Shown here one piece after another: positions 21,201 to 36,200 of a stretch of 64,000 nt of DNA (the first letter of the stretch is position 1; each line of letters starts with the position of its first letter). Origin of the DNA: Pilasporangium apinafurcum (lineage: Eukaryota; Oomycota; Peronosporomycetes; Pythiales; Pythiaceae); assembly GCA_001600495.1 (NCBI GenBank), contig BCKE01000037.1:62001-126000 (forward strand), written 5' to 3'. A program made the translations under genes and the position numbers. Under the pieces are notes generated by a model that was given only the letters and a program-made list of their open reading frames with translations, had not been told where the DNA came from and searched no databases.

Positions 21201-24200
21201 GGACGAGCTTCACCAAATCGGAATAAGTGCAGTTCCGATTACATCATTGAGTGTTCAGACACTAAGTGTACTGCCTACAAAAATTTGTAATGAAAACACG
21301 GAAGGTATCGACGAGACTGCAAAATTTACGCACAATGATGGATGCATTGAAGTACCATTCACTACTCTTGATCTACCTGCCTTTGATGAAGTTTGGCTCC
21401 GTTTGTATCTTCCTATAAGCAAACGTGCCGCAACACCGGTCGACAATAATATCCCATTACAATTGGTGCTTACTTTCGAGCATACAATCTATCCCTGGTG
21501 CAATTACTCAATCCAGCTCGATACGGTATGGTATTGGAACAATTCTGAGTCGACTGACGATGCTATTGAAGACAAAGACATACAGGAAGAATCAGTAAGA
21601 ACACTGCCATCGCATTTACGACGACGTTTGACTGGTGCAGAAAGTGAATCTACGTCTCTTGTTGATTATGATCACTCACCAATGACAGTAGAGCTTTGGC
21701 CACTCATGCTGAGTACGTTTCCGAACCGATCGCTCTCACTTAACTACTCTGATGTTTTCTACGCAATCAAAAATGTCGACGAAGCAATATGTCAGACAAC
21801 TCTGCTCATGTTTGATCCTGGTGATCCTTTGGCATGGGTGGAAGTATTGTCCCTTAGCACTGTGATCATTTCGTTTCCGAACATGCAATACGAGTTTGCA
21901 CATCCGTGCAAGGAGAAGTTGACTTTCCGAAGAAAAATCAACTCGCATAATGATGTCATGCTCACTTTGAATGTCAAAGTGCGACACACTTCAAGCACTA
22001 CGCCCTATGCAGTCGTTAGTATCCCACTAAAATGGAGTGTCTTGCCTGCCGTGCCTTCGCCAATTCTGCACCTTTTGCCCATTGGATCTACTGAGGTACA
22101 ACCAAGGGATGATATACGCGTAAGACTGGACGGCGCAAACATTCCAAGCAATGCTCGAATCGAGTTGACCGTTGAAGATTGTGCCAATACAAATAGTTCT
22201 GTCAAATGGCATATTAATGAACGAAATCAAACAGCAGGCATACTTGACTGTCGTTTGGTTGTCCAAGATGAGACTACTGCGATGCCTTTGGAGCTTCCAC
22301 TAGATATCCAAATTGCATCTGCCACCATGATTGCTAGTACCGTATCTGTTCAAGTGACTATGACATGGTTGGACGAACATAATGGCAGCTGGTCTTACGC
22401 ATCATTTGCGATATCATCCGTCAAATTTTACTACTGCAGCGCAGTTTCGACCAATGTCAGCTCCGTTTACGTTCTTGAAAACAACGATAACGAAATAAGC
22501 ATTAAAAATATCGCATCAATGTTGTTCGGTGAAGCGAGAGTGAACGCGATAAAAGTGGTGAGGCTGTCGTTTGTATGGCCGTCCTCCGATGCAAGTAAAG
22601 TGGGAACATTTCAACACAATGGAAGTATTGCTTCCCCCCTTGTGTACAATGACAGTGCTGTTTTTGTGTCTTTCAATGCTCAAGAGTACGATGTGTTCAC
22701 ATATGTGTCGCCTAATGCTGATACCTTCTGGTTTGATGTGATACTTGCATGGAAAAATGGTAGCTCTAGTTCTAGTTGTTACTTTCGCCAAAGCGTTCGA
22801 ATGGTTGTACTATCACGAGCAAATCAATCCGCAGTGGCCGTTCCATACGTCTTCAGCAGAAGAAATTACCAAGGGTTTACTGGTCACATTAATATTCCGC
22901 TGATATTAAGTAAAACGCCGACAGTAGATCGTTTATCGTTGGAGCTGCGCGTCAACCACACACTTCCAGGGCTGCATATTGAAAGCAACGGGACACGATT
23001 CGATCAGTCATTGACTGGAGGATCGCACATTGTCATCATCGATCGGGCTCATTGGATTCCGTATACTGAGCGAGTTGAGATATCTGTCACTCCTCCATAC
23101 AATTTTACAGGTGGGCTGGCATTTGACATCGAAGTGACAGCTGTTAATACACGGAATGACTCAATCTCAATCCAAGAATATACAAGTGAGTTCACTCTTA
23201 TCCATCGAGTCGTGCTAGAGTGGATCAGCACCGAATTCGCTTCAATTTCTAGACCTTCTTTGGGTCTGGCCATATACCGCAGTCTTCCTACCAAGCTTTA
23301 TGGGAATTCGACCCTTTCATTTGACTATAATTTGGGATCCGGTACAGTTGAGGTATTGCTGATTGATTGGAGTAGCTGGCGCTAACGTTTTTATTGTATT
23401 TTTTGTAGCGTTCTCGACGCTTAGCATGGAGATATTGCTCAACAGTTCAACCCAAATAATGATATGGTCAAGCAACTCCGCTCAATACAGTACATGGAAC
23501 CAGGCTAAACGTCTAGTTTCTACTCCATATACGTCGATTGCTGAATTCATTTTTCGTGGAGAGTTAGCTCAGAATGATGTAATATCGTTAAAATCAATCA
23601 GTGTTCAAGCTTCGCAACATGAAACGCAAGCAGGAAGGCTACTGTTCGTTCGCGCAACTGGCGGAATGATCACCTTGGAACTTGATCTAGTTACGCCCAT
23701 GCCTGTGCCAGTTCTATATCGAGTATACATGCGAAAAATCAATTCTATCCAATCCAGCGCTTTAGCTTACACAGGTAAGTAGCATGTACTATCAAGCACG
23801 CGGTGCATTTTGCGACTTACCATGCACTTGATTTTACTGTAGGAAATGGTCTCCAATTTCTGGGTTGTCAACCAGCACGCTATATGTACAAATCGGCGTA
23901 TAATAACTCATTGTCAGCACCGATCAACCCTAACAGCTGTGGGATTATATGTGCCGAGCAAGAGCTGCAACTTCAGTTCACTACAGAGTCTATAGTACGA
24001 AGTGCACAGCCGTTTTCGATGCCATTGGCTGGGTTTACAGTGGAACTATGGGTGCAATTTAAACCTCAAGATGAAAATGGTCGCGAGCAAGTGTTAATGG
24101 TGTATGGGACAACCCAAGGAAGTATTCGCATCACGGTTAGTGATGTCATCACCATCTCAAAATGTTATACCAACCTCGTCATACCCCATGACGTGCCTAG

Positions 24201-27200
24201 TGATGAGTGGATACACTTTGCAGTAACAATTTATGAGCATGGCGAAGTGAAGGTGTTTTTGAATGGACAAATAACTGCGGAGGGTGTGCTGAACGATGGA
24301 GAGTGTATGATTCCGTCACCAGCATATCTGCAATTCGGGGCTGGTAGAACAACCATGATACAATCCACGCCAATTATACAGCTTTATTAAACTGTGTTTT
24401 GTTTTTGCTGCCATAGACACGTTAAATATTTTGTCAGCTTACCCAGTCTTGAGGTTTCAAGGCAGCATCGATGAGGTATTGTGACGTCAAATTGATTGCA
24501 CATACTCTGTTGTAATGCTTTTATATTAATGGCTGTGCAGATTCGGATTTGGAAATATGTTCGTCATCCCTTTGACATCCTTACATGGTATCGGTCAAAC
24601 CTGTTTGATCCCAGAATTATCCTTCTGTTGAGATTTAATGCCAACTCCAGCGATAGCATCATACCGTCTGGATGGGATGATAGTGGCAATGAAAATCACT
24701 TTATAATTGACAAAGTTGTTAGTGTGAGATCCAAGGCAGTTCGCACATTTGGTGTAGCAGGTGATGGAACGTGTTATTGCAGCCAATTTGCTACTATTAA
24801 GCACTATTCAGTACTTTGGAACGCTTGTGATCGGATGTGTGAAGATGAGAGTGGTATGTCTTGTGGCTCAACTACCCTAACGACAGCAGTAAGCACATAT
24901 CAGCGTGGACAATTTGGGATTGGTGGTCTGCAGCCGAATTCTAGATATGAATTTCGAGTGGCGTTTACGACATCAAATAATCATGAATACGATGTTATCC
25001 AGCCGTTAGTAGTAAATACTACGAACACAACCATACCAGGAATCGTCCAGCAGATAACAGTCGTGGATACCAATGAAAGTTATTTTGAGGTCCAATGGAG
25101 TGCAGTTCAAGACGATGGTGGATCTGAAATTCTTTCATACTGGGTGTATCTGAATGGATTCCTTGTATTGCAAACCGCAAGCGGTGGAACACTTACTGCA
25201 TCTGTAGAAAATCGTATCATGCGAACGAGTTACTTGATTTCCGTATGTGCAGTGAATGCGCTTGGATCTGGTCCGCATAGCGAGCAATTGATCTCTCTTG
25301 GTGCAGATACGCCTGGGGAAAATGCTCCAGGAACTCTCGTTGTGTTGTTTACGACGGGAGGAACGATTGGTTTTGCCATCGATAATGAATTAATGGCAGG
25401 AAGTACGCGCAACGCGTATGATGCGCTAATGGTCGAACAGCGTGAATTGGCTGAGATCAACTTCTTTCCCTCTATTTCTAATTTAACTGACACTGCACTT
25501 GTAGTCTACAAACTTCGTCATGACACGGTGTACATCTTCCGCGGATACTTTGTAAACGTTAATGGTCAGAGGAGTGCTTACAGTCCTGCGATCGCTATTA
25601 AGACAGGAAAAATTGGTAACCCAGGCAAGACGCCAGCACCTGAAATTTCTCGCCTCACAGGTGCATACGTGGATTTCTCTTTTTTTGCCTTCACACCCAT
25701 TCATCCAATAATTGAACTATCTGATTGTACATTTCAGGAGGATCTATTACGATGATACTCAGAGAACCACTGGATACGGGTGAGTAAGCCATTTCTACGA
25801 AGTACGCGTCACTCTTTCGCTTATTGTATCTTGTGTCACGGTTCAACTAGGTGGACTACCTATTGCCTCGTACAATATTTTCATCAGCCACAACAACGTG
25901 TTTACCAAACTGATGAGTGTGCCGTCCACAGGAGCCACTATGGTGACGACAACAGTGTTCAAAGATGTTAATGGAGTGCACCTGTCAGCGAACACTAGCT
26001 ATACATTCAAAGCGATTGCTTTACAGTTTGGAAGCGTTTGCGAATATCTTGCTGATAATACCTTCGAGAGTGACACCGTTTCGACTACTACACTTCACGC
26101 TGGAGTTCCATCACCGCCACCAAAGCCAGCTCTCATAAGCATAGCAGGGTGTACAGCTGCGATTGCTATTCTTCTACCAAATGACTTCAACGGCGCCAAT
26201 GTTACCGGGTTAAGTGCGAAGATCTTGACAGCATCAGGAGAAATTTATAAGAATTTGTCAGTCGACTTAACCTCGACCACGGTCACCCTCGGGAACCTTC
26301 TGCCTCATACAAATTATTCAGTCGCAGTCTCGGCAGCCAGTAATATGGGTGATTCCGATTATGGCGATGCGCTATGGTTCTTGACAGGAGAAGCGGGACC
26401 TCCATCCAAGCTAACACTAAGAGTGTCTGATATTGGTTCCAGTTCTGCGAAGTTGCATTGGAATGCCCCAGAACATACCGGAGGAGGTGATATTAAAGGT
26501 ATACTATCGTATATGACCTTCTGCTATGCGCATCTTTGATGATTTGATCTAAACTGACTCAACTCTCCACTAGGCTATATGGTTTATCAACGACTTTTAA
26601 ACACAAGCACAGGGAATGTGTTAATCTACAATGGCTCTGATACTTCTATCCTGATGACACTCAACTTGGTAAATTTATTGGCCATGACCGACTATGTATT
26701 TACTGTCGTGGCGATAAACCAGTATCATATCTCAAGTAACGAAGACAGCAATACGATTTCGATGAGAACGCTGGAACCCACCATCGCAACCCCGCCCAGC
26801 GATCTCGCTGTCATAAACGCATCTGGCGGATCGTTAGTGCTGTCATTCTCACCAACTAACAATACGGGAGGATTTAAGCCTTCATTAGTACGCTATCAAG
26901 TCCGTTTACGATCACTGAATAGCTGCTATACAACAGAAACAGGGTGCTCATCGTGCACCCACGCTTTCAACCTCTCTCAATCCGGTTCAACTATCACAAC
27001 AACTGCTCCGAACTGCAGTGTCCAAATTTGTAATACTAGCGAAGAATGCTGCTATTATGATGGCAATGAATGTGGATTGCTCAGCGAACAATACGAGAAG
27101 TGCCCATTAAGTTCATCACCATGCTATGTCAGTGGATTAAATGCATTGACTCTTTACGTCATAGCGATGAACACGGAAAATCAACTAGGAAACGGAACGT

Positions 27201-30200
27201 ACTCCGGCGAAATATCAACAACCACCAGGTATTTTTTCTATTTCATCCGCTTTGGGTTGATTATTAATAAATTGTGTACATGTATGTTTCAGTAATGCAA
27301 CGTCACCAATGGCACCGATACTTGCCCTAGAATCAGCAACAGGAGGATCAGTTAAATTGTTGTCGACACTACCGAAGGTATGTGAGAAACCAGCATCTGT
27401 CTTCTTTCGATGAATTGCTGACACAATGGACATTCAGGATACTGGTGGAGCTCCAATCACGCGGATGTCTCTGAGAGTGAATGGGATTCCATATGTGGAA
27501 ACAATGGATATTGAAACAACGTTTGAGCACTGCGGGAATCTGGGAAGTGCTACTGCATACACATATATGCTCGAGATTGAAAACTCGCAAGGGTTAATAA
27601 GCAGGATAGCTCGAACGTTCCAGACAACGTCATCAACTGTACCTGGTCCCCCGGTGTTGTCTACACTTGAAATCAAAGGGCTTTTGATCCTGCTTGGCGT
27701 AACTCCGCCATGCGATACTGGTGGCGCTGGCGGAATATACTACTACTATGTTCTCTATGAGAATAGTACTGCAGACAGTCTGTTGCACGAAGGATTCTTC
27801 GACTGTTGTTCACTTTCCGTGGGCAGTTTGCAGCCCACCACGACATATCTAATGAACATTCGAACTGGGAATGCGGTTGGATACAGTGAATGGGTGAATA
27901 CTACGTTTGTAACCAGCACAGGGATACCATCTACTCCCAGTACAAGTTTATTACATGCGACGTCTACGACGATAGCTTTTACCTTGCTATTGCCTATAGT
28001 TGTTGATAGTGCGATATTGTCAGTTGATGTTCTCGCGACGAGCAACTTCACCAACAGTACAGTGTTTCAGCACTCCTATCCTTGCACCAGAGCTGGAGAT
28101 TCGTACACGTGCCCCAAAAGCATCAGCATTAGTGAATTGGATTCCAATAGCAGCACGGTTATTGTCTCTGTCAGAGCTGTTGGAGATGGTGGAGCAAGTG
28201 ATTGGAATAGCTCGCTGTATAGCGTTGACATCGGACAAATCGGGACGATTGGGTTCGAAATGGAGCAATACAGCGTTAATGAAGGAGATATTGCTCATGT
28301 TGATATTGCGCGGGTTTATGGGACGCTATCGACCGATAATGTGACCTTTCAGATATCTAGTTCGGGAATCGCGTCATCATTTTCTTGGCAATGTGATAGT
28401 GTCGACAGCGGTGCCAACTGCTATGCTGCTTCGCAAGGTTCAAGTTCAGGTAAGCAGTTTGCTACTTCATTATAGTGTTATATGCTTATTTTCCCTTACG
28501 ACTGTGCTCATTAGGTGTAATTTATTTTGATGTCGGTGAGTACGCGAAGTCCATCATGTTTACGGCCCCTGATGACTTGGTGTATGAATCCCTATCATCT
28601 TCTAATGTCACATTATCATTGACATCTGCTTCAACAAGTGAATTGGGAGTGACAGAAACGATTGTTCAAGTACTCGACAATGGAGATGCTGGATTTATCG
28701 CATTTGAGACGACATCCACCAGCATATTTGAAAATATAGGAGAACTTGAAATAGCTATCCTTCGATCTGGATCACACTTCGGTAATGTGACGGTCGCTCT
28801 CAGGTCAACGGTTAGTTCGTCAATTGCTACAAATTACGTCCAGACACTCATTTCATTTGGGGATGGAGACAGCCGTATTCTAGTATCGATACCGATTCGT
28901 GACAATGACGAGTTCTCACCAGGGAGCTTCACGTTAACATTGTCGAATCCAACCGGCGGTGCACAACTCTCGATCGATACCATGACAGTGCAGGTAGTCG
29001 ATAAAGGTGACATCAGTGTACCTAATTATCCGCAACTCAGCGTGGAAACGACTACTGGGGGAGCAATACAACTTGATTGGGCCTCTCCATCGTTTACCGG
29101 TGGATACTTCTCTGTGATACAAAGCTATGTGATTGAGGTCAGATCTCTCAATGAATCGTTTCTGGAAACTTATACTACATCAACGACCGGAGGTATCGTA
29201 ATTTACAATCTGACCGCCGAGATGACCTACATGGCACGAATTGCAGCCATAAATCAGCGCGGCAGAAGTGACTTTAGCAATGCTATCGTGGCATTAACTA
29301 CCGCAGCTACATCTCCGGGTCCTGTCATGCAGTTTATCTCGAATGAAGTTACTGGTGGATATATACAGCTTTCATGGCATGCGCCTCTCGATCAAGGAGG
29401 TTCATGGATTTTGCGCTACGAGATATCTATAATTGAAATCCAAAATAGTGAGACGCGTACTCTGGAACTTGATAAATCAGCTTTGGTAGCGGAGATTGGG
29501 GATCTCCTGGCGAGCACATACTATTCATTTTCGATTCGAGCTGTGAACATGGCTGGTATGGAAGGCTCCATAAATACGTTGACCGTGCTGACCTCGTTTG
29601 CTACGCGGCCTCGGAAGCCTCCTCGCCCAACACTTGTTCGTGCTACAGGCGGCTCTCTGCATATCAATATTACTGCACCCATTGATTGTGGTGGCCTCCC
29701 ATTGATTTTTTACACCTTATACAGTGGGCGAGTGACTGGGCAAACGTCTACCAATCGTGAATATGTAACTACAAGCATCGTCAGTATGTCCTCTGATAGA
29801 GTTGTGGCCAGTGTGTCTATGTATGGACTACTTTCTGGTTCTGCTTATTTCTTCGGAGTCGCTATGGCAACTCGAATGGTGAGGCATTGTGGCAATAAAG
29901 AACAAAAACATTTGTACTTCATCATATTGACATTTTATTTTACATGATAATTGTAGTATTGGAGCGATTTTAGCGACGAGGTAACCTTTACAACATTAGC
30001 GCCGACATTACCGAGTCGTGTTCCTCGACCAACGGTTACGCTCCAGGATCCCGGCGAGGTAACACTAGTATGGGAGGCTCCACTGGACTCTGGAGGTGCC
30101 CAAATTATTGGCTATTCTGTACATATGCGCCGTCGACTATACAATGATACTTGGTCTACATCCTCTATTGTCTACGACGAACGAAATTCTCGAGTACAGA

Positions 30201-33200
30201 CGGCATTGATCACCGACCTCCAGGCAAATACAGAATACGCCTTCAGTGTTATAGCGTACAATTTTCGATCGCTATGTTCTGCTGATGATGTCAGTCCCGT
30301 CGGTGAAGAGCTGATTATGACAACACAAGACAGTACTGTGCCCTCTCAACCCAAGCGCTTGCGTCCGACTGTCGTCACTGGTGGCTCCATTTCGATTGTA
30401 TGGGATCCACCGATATCTACCGGAGGTGACTCACTGCTCAGTTACGTTATCTTTCGTGGCATACCTGCGTTCCAACAGGGCTTTGCTATTGTTGGAACTA
30501 TTGATGCAAACAATACCCGAGAATTCACCCAATACGGCCTGTATGCACAACTTCAATACGTGTTTATGATCTGTGCAACTAACAGTCGCGGTATGGGGCT
30601 TTATTCATCGGCTTTGTTTGTGACAACTTCACGGCTAACTCCACCAGATGCACCACGGAACCTTCAGCAAATTCAATCTGGATCAGGAGGCGTCAATATA
30701 CTTTCGTGGGATCCTCCACTCGATACAGGTGGTAGTGCATTGCAGAGATACGCTGTGTATCGAAACGGGTCCCTACTCGATGTGGTGGATGCTTTCACTA
30801 CTCCTACAGTGTTTAACGATGCGACAAACGTATCTGCCGATCATGTGTACAACTACACCGTCATCGCAAATAATGGTGTCATTGCTGGAAATATTTCGTC
30901 GTCCATTTTAATTCGTTCCTATGCTGCAACATTCCCCGCTAGCCCTTCGATAGACATATTGCAGGTCGGAGGAGGATTCGCAACAATTATGTGGATGCCT
31001 TCCTCGGACTCGGGCGGTCGCCCTATTCAACATTTTTTTGTGATTATCTCTCGCGCAGATGCTATCATAGCATCTTTCAATGAAACAAAAAACTATTCTT
31101 CGATTTACAAATTATATGCCGATACGATGTATCGAGTCACCGTGCAAACCGTCACCGATCGTGGGCCAAGTGCTGCGAGAGAATTGTATTTTACCACGCA
31201 TCACGCACAAATACCAGCAAAGGCACCATATCCAAGAGTAATAAATGTCTTTGGCGGATACATCCAGGTCGAAGCAGTTCCTCCAACAGATTTTGGAGGT
31301 AGCAGTATCACTTCATTCAATTTCTACGTGAATGGTCAGCATGCCGATGCAAGGACGCTTTCAGCATTGTACTTGTATGAGATTGCTGGTTTGGTGGCAA
31401 ACACAACATATTTGGTTGCTGTTTCAGCAATGAATGAGATCGGAGAAGGTATCGCCTGCGATCCAATAGAAATAACGACGACATCAGCGTCATCACCAGG
31501 TCCTGTTTCAAATGTGCTGGTTGTATCCATAACATACGAAAGCTTAACGATTGCGTGGGATCCTCCGAGAGACACGGGAGGTGATCCTAGCAACATCAGT
31601 TACGACGTTGAGTTACGCCTTGATACTACCCTGGTGGCATCTGCAAGTCGGGTTGTGAGTCCATTCACGTTTAGTAACTTGAGTGCAGACACATCTTACA
31701 CAGCACAGGTCAAGGCTAGAAACCTAATTGGAAACGGCCCATGGAGTGATACTCTTCTTGCAAGTACAGATCCCATTTCGCCCGGCATTATTAACTTTTT
31801 GTTCGATTCCACGACTGTATCCGAGGCAAACGCTACTATTTCAATTTTGGTGACACGCACAAACGGTGGTGCTATTGAAGCTTCGTGTATGTATCAAACA
31901 TTGCCGGGAACAGCTCTGGCGAACAAAGATTTCGTTTCCATGAGTGGAAGACTGGTTTTCCCAGCTGGAGTACGTTTACAGATCATTGTTGTTCCCATTA
32001 TCAATGACGATGTGATAGAAGATCCGGATCCGTACTTTTATGTGGAGTTATATAAAGTTACTGATTCTTCTGGAACAATCGGATCAAATGGAATGCTGCA
32101 AGTTACTATACTGGATGACGGTGATGCTGGGATGTTGCAATTTTCTCAATCATCTTACAGTGTACTAGAATCAGAGCCAAAGATTATCGTGACAGTCATA
32201 CGAAAGCAAGGATTCAGTGGGCATGTAGTAATGACGATCGATGCAAATGATCTACCAGATGGTGCTCGCAAGAATATCGACTACGTTATTCCACAAGCGA
32301 CTGCGGAGCTGAATGATCAGCAAGATCATGTCGACATTCCCATCACAATTATAAATGATGATGTTTACCAAATTGCCAAGATATTTGAGCTGAGAATTAT
32401 CATTGAAAGCGGGCGCGCTGGTATTGGCTTCCCTATGTCCGCGGTTGTTGAAATTCTCGACGACGGAGATGTGTCACCATCTGGGGCTCCACTTGTTGTT
32501 CAAGGGACTCTATTATCTGGGGGTATGGTGCATGTATCGTGGACAGCACCAGAATACAAAGGAGCAAAGAATGTGTCGTTCTTGACCTATGTTGTAGTTG
32601 TGACTGATGATATTCACAATCCACAACGTCTTGCCTCGTTCGCCGAAGAAATTACTGTGACGAATCTAACTGCCCGCACTGATTACCAAGTCGTAGTTAC
32701 GGCCAACAATGGATACTACGAAGGTGTTTCCTCAGCGCCAATAGCTGTTCGGACTGGAGTTCCTACGCCTCCTTCAATACCGCTGAATATTCAAATTGTT
32801 CCGACTGGCGGAAGTGCATCCATTTCTTGGACAGCTCCGTTTGATTCAGGAGGAGCTGCCATTGCGCTGTATCGAATTTATATCAGTATGGACAATCAAA
32901 CTGGGCTCGCATCCACGTACAATACCCTCGAGCGCAGCGTGATCATCTATAACCTGACACAGTTAACAAACTATTATATTAGAGCCCAAGCAATGAATTC
33001 TGAAGGAATTGCTGGTCCAATGACTGAACCAATTCCGTTTATCACTCGAGCTGCTACGACCCCAGTCAAGCCTCTTGGTATTAACGTGCTTAAGCGAACA
33101 GGAGGAATGCTAGAATTAGAGATGCAACCGCCGCTCGACACTGGGGGACTAAGTACATTTACCTACATGCTCGTAAGTACTTCGGCGCAGCAACCCAACG

Positions 33201-36200
33201 TGTTCACAGAAGTTTATGAGGGTCCAAACGCAACAGTAATTGTTAACCGACTGTTGTATTCAACTAACTATACTTTCAAGTATCGCATCGCAACATCTGC
33301 GGTAAGTGCCAGTTCATCTCCGCAGTGTTACTATTCATTTCATACACTTGCTCACGGCATGTATTGCATTTTAGGGTGTGAGTGATTGGAGCGAGACAAT
33401 GACAACTCAAACGACCTTCTTATCATTCCCTTCTGAGCCTTCCAACGTCCAAGTGATCTCGAAATCAGGTGGTTCAATCGGACTGTCGTGGGATCCGCCC
33501 ATAGATTTTGGTGGAAGTGATATCAACTATTATGAAGTGATATACTTCATAGGGTACGATGTGCGAGATCAATTTCAAAAAATTGTAATGGTGCCTAGTA
33601 CCAAGACAACTTCAGTAACTACTTCAGTCCCAGGTCTCATTGCTAACACCAGCTACGGTTTTATCGTGGATGGTGTGAATGATATTAGTGAATGCGCTGA
33701 CCGCTCCGTCTTACTTAGCTACATCGTAACGTATGCAACCACTTCGATCATGGAGCCTCCAGAGATACCACAAAATCTTGCCGTTAGTTCAACAACTGCA
33801 GGCATGCAAGTAATTAATTGGGATCCCTGTCAGGATACCGGTGGAGATACGTTTGTCCAATATCTGTTGTATTCAGACACAGATGAATTATTATACAACG
33901 GAACACGAACTCAATTTAAGTATGGACCATTGCTTGCCAATACAGTTCATCGGTATACAGTCATGTCGTGGAATTCTGCTGGCACAAGTACACGAAGCCC
34001 TGAAGTGATAGCGCGGACACTGACCGACTTAACAATACCAGGCCCTCCAACGGGGCTTATCCAAGTGAATGCCTCAGGCGGGTCTATCGGATTGATATGG
34101 AATGAGCCAATAGACCTTGGAGGAACATTAGCTGTTGGCTACCAAGTGTATCGAAATCACGAACCGCTCGTCGATCAAGCTGATCTGGTGACAACAAACA
34201 ACTATGTGGATGAAAACAATCTTGCTGCTAACCGCGTGTACTCTTATCATGTACAAGCTATCAATTTGATTGGTGCTGGTCCTGTAAGCGACGATTTTCT
34301 TGGCCAAACGGCGATGCCTTCAGCTCCCAATCCACCTCAAGCTTTGGCGCTTGAAGCTATCGGTGGCCAACTCACAGTGAACTGGACAGCTTCTGGAGAT
34401 ACCGGTGGAGTTCCCTTGATCAACTATAGAGTAAGCATGGTCACACCTTTTGAAGCCAACGACTTCACGCTGGACACGAATTTCACATACTACAAAATTC
34501 GACCGCATTATACATACACTATTAAAGTCAGTGCGATCAACGCAGTCGCGGAAAGCTCTTTTGTGTTGAGGACAGTTGAATCGGGAAATGCAACTCGTCC
34601 GGCTGCTCCTCCCACCCCTACAGTAGTCAATTTTAGCAGCCAGACTGTTGTGCTGAAGTTGTATGAGCCGATGGATGATGGAGGATCGAATATTACAGCT
34701 TTTCGCGTATATCAAGACGGTCACAGCGTGTCTTCCTTAGACTGGGATACTTTTCAGATGGAGGATGAAGTGACAATCATCAATCTAAGGGCACAAACCA
34801 GATATAATTTCACAAGCACAGCCATTTCAGATCCGACGTTGGGTGAAAGTAAACAAAGTGCTGTGGTGACTGTGACAACTGACAACCCCACGTTGCCCTC
34901 CAACGTGTATAATCTTGAGCTACTTGGAGTTACATCTGAGTCACTCATTCTTAAATGGAAGGGACCCGATGACACCGGCGGCGGTCTTATCTTGTACCAG
35001 CTGGAGTATTGCAATATAACTAATGAGACAACCGACGGTATTTGGGAAACAGTAACAACTTACTCTCAAAAGCTCGAGCTAGCAGGACTCAGTCCTTCTA
35101 CCACATATGCTGTTCGTGTAAGGGCTAGCAATCCTGCAGGCTTTAGCTCGTGGACAAGTGAGTTGGAAGGGACAACTGATGTGGCAAAACGTGGTGTGGT
35201 GATGTTCAGTCCCGAAGATATATATGTATTTGAAAACGAAAGTTTTGTGACCATCCAACTGGTACGCTTCAATGGTACTTCTGGCTCCATCTCCTGCAAC
35301 TATACTGTGGATTTAGTCAATAGTACAGCAGTCGCTGGGAAGGACTATGATATGGTCAATAGTACAGAAGTCGCTGGAGAGGACTATGATTTAACTCTAG
35401 GGTCAGTGACATTTGCGGACGGAGAATCAGTGAAAGAGATTGTGGTCAATATTTATGATAATCAGGTGTATGATCCCGTCCCAAGATGGGTGACATTGGT
35501 TCTGAATGACACTTCGGAGAGGTCTGATAAAGTCCCACTATTTTACGCCACAATCTGGATTCTTGATGATGGTGACGCTGGATGGATTGAGTTTGTTTTT
35601 TCGGAGACAAGCGTTTCTGAAAGTGCTGGAATCTTTTTTGTCCCGTTACAGCGCGTCGGTGGTTCCAGCTCTTCTACAACAGTCAAACTCGAATTCGATC
35701 AACATAAGAGTACGGCCGTCGAGAATGTCACTTTCGAGATTTGTACACCGGATATCGAGTTTGCAGACAACGAAACGAATCAAGATGTCAACCTCAAGAT
35801 TATAAACAATACCGTTTACGATTATCCTTACAAATTTTTCATTTTGACACTCAAGGTAGCAAGCGGGGGTGGTCAAATTGGCGCGAATTCTATCATCAAC
35901 ATCACTATAGAAGACGATATGGACACTTCAGCTCCAGGGGAAATGATACCTCCGGTAGTGAGTAAAGTCACAGGTGGTTTGATATCTTTAACTTGGCAGC
36001 CGCCCGTGAACGTAGGTGGTCAGATGCTGTGGATTACGGAGTACATAATCGGAATGAGCGTTGAAGACAATGAGGTCTATCATAAGACTCAAAGCAATAC
36101 TACACAAATGGCATTTGGGTCATTGCAAATATTTACCAATTATTCATTTAGGATTGCCGCTATAAACGTCGATGGTCAAGGAGTGTTTTCCTCCAAAATC

